Positions 15,364-16,596 of a stretch of 16,596 nt of DNA are shown here, piece by piece. A program made the translations under genes and the position numbers. Location: assembly GCA_024278285.1 (NCBI GenBank), contig JAJRTM010000953.1:1-16596 (forward strand). The letters are read 5' to 3'. Under the pieces are notes generated by a model. The model was not told the origin of the DNA. It did not search any database and saw nothing but the letters and a program-made list of their open reading frames with translations. Numbering within the stretch: position 1 is the first letter of the stretch; every line of letters starts with the position of its first letter. The DNA is from Planctomycetota bacterium. Its GTDB lineage: Bacteria; Planctomycetota; Planctomycetia; Planctomycetales; Planctomycetaceae.

Positions 15364-16314
15364 CTACTCCACAAAGTCCAGCGAGCACTCACCAAGCCAA
15401 TACGCGATCGTCCCATTGACAACCACCAGCTTCTGCGACTCACTCGCAAATGACGCCATCTTCGACAGGCCTTCCTTTAACTCTGACTTCACTCTGCGGA
15501 AGCGCGCTTTAGGAGAGTCTTCATCGAGAAATTCGTCTGTTTTAGTCTGGTCAGCTTGAAGAGCCAAAAATTCCTTTAACTCATCACAGTGGATTGGGAA
15601 TTGATTGTCGAGATCGGACAGATAGTTTTCACGCCGGAGATGGTCACGAATTCTTTGTTTGATTTGCTCGTCGATCCGGCTATCGACTGCCACGGGGACA
15701 AGTTTGCCGAGTTTGGTCCTCAAGTTGCGAACAAACTCGGGAGCGTCGTGGCTTGCAATTTGCTCAGACGACGGCTCGCGGACGCGGATCATATGTTGAG
15801 CAAGTTCCGGTTCACGACATACTGCTCGCGCTTCTGGGTAGCGAGCTGGTGTTACGACATATCCTTTGAAATCAGAGGAAATAAACGGTAGCCCCGCGTC
15901 TCTCAGTTCTTTCGCCTTCTTACCAGCATGCTCTAAGACCGTTCTACATGGAACTTCAGGAACAACGAGGAACCATTTCGTCAAAATGACATTGCGAGGA
16001 CCGAAAACGCTTTCCCAGAAACTACGGTACTTGACCAGCTTTTTCAGGTCGGTCGTGATTTTCTTCTTCTGACCAGCGGTCAGTTTTTTTGTGGTGTCAC
16101 ACTTCTCTCCAGAATACGCCTGAAACGCCTCTCCAGTTTCATCGACCCACCCTTCCAGTCCGTTGTCCCCATGTGTTCGATCTGGCACTGGTTGGTAGGT
16201 ATAGCCTTTGCGATCATAATGAATCGAAAGCAGTTCGGTTGTGTACTGCTCCCAGCCCGTGCCTGTCGCTTCTAAATCTTTTTTTGGTTGTTCCATGCCA
16301 GTGGTTTGAGCCAT
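15364..16314 (-). CDS. ABC-3C effector with restriction-endonuclease-fold-like N-terminus
   Basis: A 316-residue protein, first in its operon. Residues 20-70 read like a PD-(D/E)xK endonuclease core: helix GWEQYTTELLSIHY (20-33), then GDNGLEGW (49-56) and FQAYSG (64-69). In Mrr-type nucleases the matching positions are GDgGiDg and QaK; here Glu54 replaces Asp, and Tyr67 sits where the catalytic Lys is expected, so it may be a variant or non-cleaving, DNA-binding derivative. A hydrophobic strand WFLVVPE at about 114-120 fits the fold. The C-terminal part (about 190-316) is helical and ends with a short hydrophobic strand, the expected place for the ABC-3C C-terminal domain that contacts the middle component. 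Two starts are near (M1 and M7); both precede the fold. A possible promoter on the minus strand (TTTACA 16432-16427, 17 bases, TACCAT 16409-16404) is weak evidence. Confidence 0.7.
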   Translation of the reverse strand: MAQTTGMEQPKKDLEATGTGWEQYTTELLSIHYDRKGYTYQPVPDRTHGDNGLEGWVDETGEAFQAYSGEKCDTTKKLTAGQKKKITTDLKKLVKYRSFWESVFGPRNVILTKWFLVVPEVPCRTVLEHAGKKAKELRDAGLPFISSDFKGYVVTPARYPEARAVCREPELAQHMIRVREPSSEQIASHDAPEFVRNLRTKLGKLVPVAVDSRIDEQIKQRIRDHLRRENYLSDLDNQFPIHCDELKEFLALQADQTKTDEFLDEDSPKARFRRVKSELKEGLSKMASFASESQKLVVVNGTIAYWLGECSLDFVE

Positions 16315-16455
16315 GCGACGAGGTCCGTGATGCTACGAAAGAAAATCTTCTGGTGTGTTGCCTGATACGCAGACGTGGGTATCCGCCACAATGCAGCGTG
16401 AGCATGGTAGTAAAAATTCAGCCGCATGTAAACAACGGCCAGAAAACGTAGCGCC

Positions 16456-16498
16456 GGGCGGGTGCACATTGGGGTTTGCGCGGGGGGTGTTTGGGGGG
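16456..16498 (+). promoter_or_regulatory. G-rich tract (possible G-quadruplex) upstream of the right-edge gene
   Basis: Five G-runs occur in 43 bases: GGG (16456), GGG (16460), GGGG (16471), GGGGGG (16482) and GGGGGG (16493), with loops of 1, 8, 7 and 5 bases. A -10-like GATAAT (16498-16503) begins at the last G, with only a poor -35 match (TTTGCG, 16475-16480) at 17 bases. The tract lies about 60 bases before the start codon at 16559. No gene was seen between 16315 and 16558. Confidence 0.35.
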
Positions 16499-16544
16499 AT
16501 AATGGGTGTTGTGAGATTGGACGGACTCTTTTTCCCTAACCACT

Positions 16545-16551
16545 GAAGGAG
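16545..16551 (+). promoter_or_regulatory. Ribosome binding site of the right-edge gene
   Basis: GAAGGAG, seven bases before the ATG at 16559, is the best-matching and best-spaced Shine-Dalgarno site in the window. It supports a real gene start despite only 38 coding bases being visible. Confidence 0.65.
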
Positions 16552-16558
16552 ACCAAGG

Positions 16559-16596
16559 ATGGCAACCAAAACAGAACCGAACGAAATTCTTCAGTC
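16559..16596 (+). CDS. Truncated N-terminus of an unknown protein
   Basis: The ATG at 16559 opens a frame that continues to the window edge: MATKTEPNEILQ and two further bases. The polar, Lys/Glu-containing start gives no family clue. It diverges from the ABC-3C operon, leaving 244 bases of shared upstream DNA with the G-rich tract. Confidence comes from the strong ribosome binding site. Confidence 0.5.
   Translation, partial: MATKTEPNEILQ

Noticed and set aside
16355..16546. 63-residue plus-strand frame in the right intergenic region
   Set aside because: It runs through the G-rich tract giving a Gly-rich biased product, has no ribosome binding site, and ends just before the well-marked start at 16559.

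Overview
The window looks like an accessory, plasmid-like or integrative-element segment from a free-living bacterium. Planctomycetota is my best guess, but it rests only on remembered resemblance of several proteins (the primase-like protein, the left-edge protein and the Ala-type Walker A ATPase) and on the scarcity of Shine-Dalgarno sites. No tRNA, rRNA, CRISPR array or transposase was seen.

Layout. (1) 1-1442: a truncated minus-strand gene runs off the left edge, diverging from a CHC2 zinc finger/Toprim primase-like gene. (2) 1731-8091, plus strand: five tightly coupled genes form a predicted GTPase-centred conflict system: a calcineurin-like metallophosphoesterase with a C-terminal adaptor-like domain, an all-helical protein, two P-loop GTPases of the double-GTPase type, and GAP1 with its HQTVHGYSDGHRLL signature. 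(3) 8214-8545: a dense block of inverted repeats, including two long interleaved stems (pseudoknot topology), lies between convergent genes and ends in a clear minus-strand terminator. (4) 8611-11200, minus strand: a replication cassette. A 290-aa HTH/coiled-coil protein is translationally coupled (TAATG) to a 469-aa initiator-like protein made of two tandem 97-residue winged-helix-like repeats. Four 18-bp repeats lie inside the initiator gene in two different codon phases beside an AT-rich stretch, a layout like the lambda O gene origin. A cluster of seven TGACAG/CTGTCA hexamers lies upstream of the cassette. (5) 11248-11894, minus strand: a 149-aa protein of unknown function followed by an unlisted 40-aa Cys-rich microprotein and a terminator. 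(6) 11895-12823: mostly non-coding, with two copies of a palindrome + GACACTTGGGATT element 303 bp apart. (7) 12824-16314, minus strand: an ABC three-component (ABC-3C, Lamassu-like) system: restriction-endonuclease-fold-like effector, small middle component, and a Rad50/SMC-like ATPase with a CPTC zinc hook. (8) 16315-16596: G-rich intergenic DNA and the first 12 codons of a plus-strand gene with a strong ribosome binding site.

How it fits together. Two unrelated, NTPase-controlled predicted defence systems flank a replication module, so this looks like a defence-loaded mobile replicon. In system 1 the GTPases, GAP1 and helical protein would sense and regulate, and the phosphoesterase would be the toxic enzyme. 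In system 2 the SMC-like ATPase would sense DNA or replication structures and license the nuclease-like protein. The family names come from published computational classifications as I remember them; nothing here proves activity.
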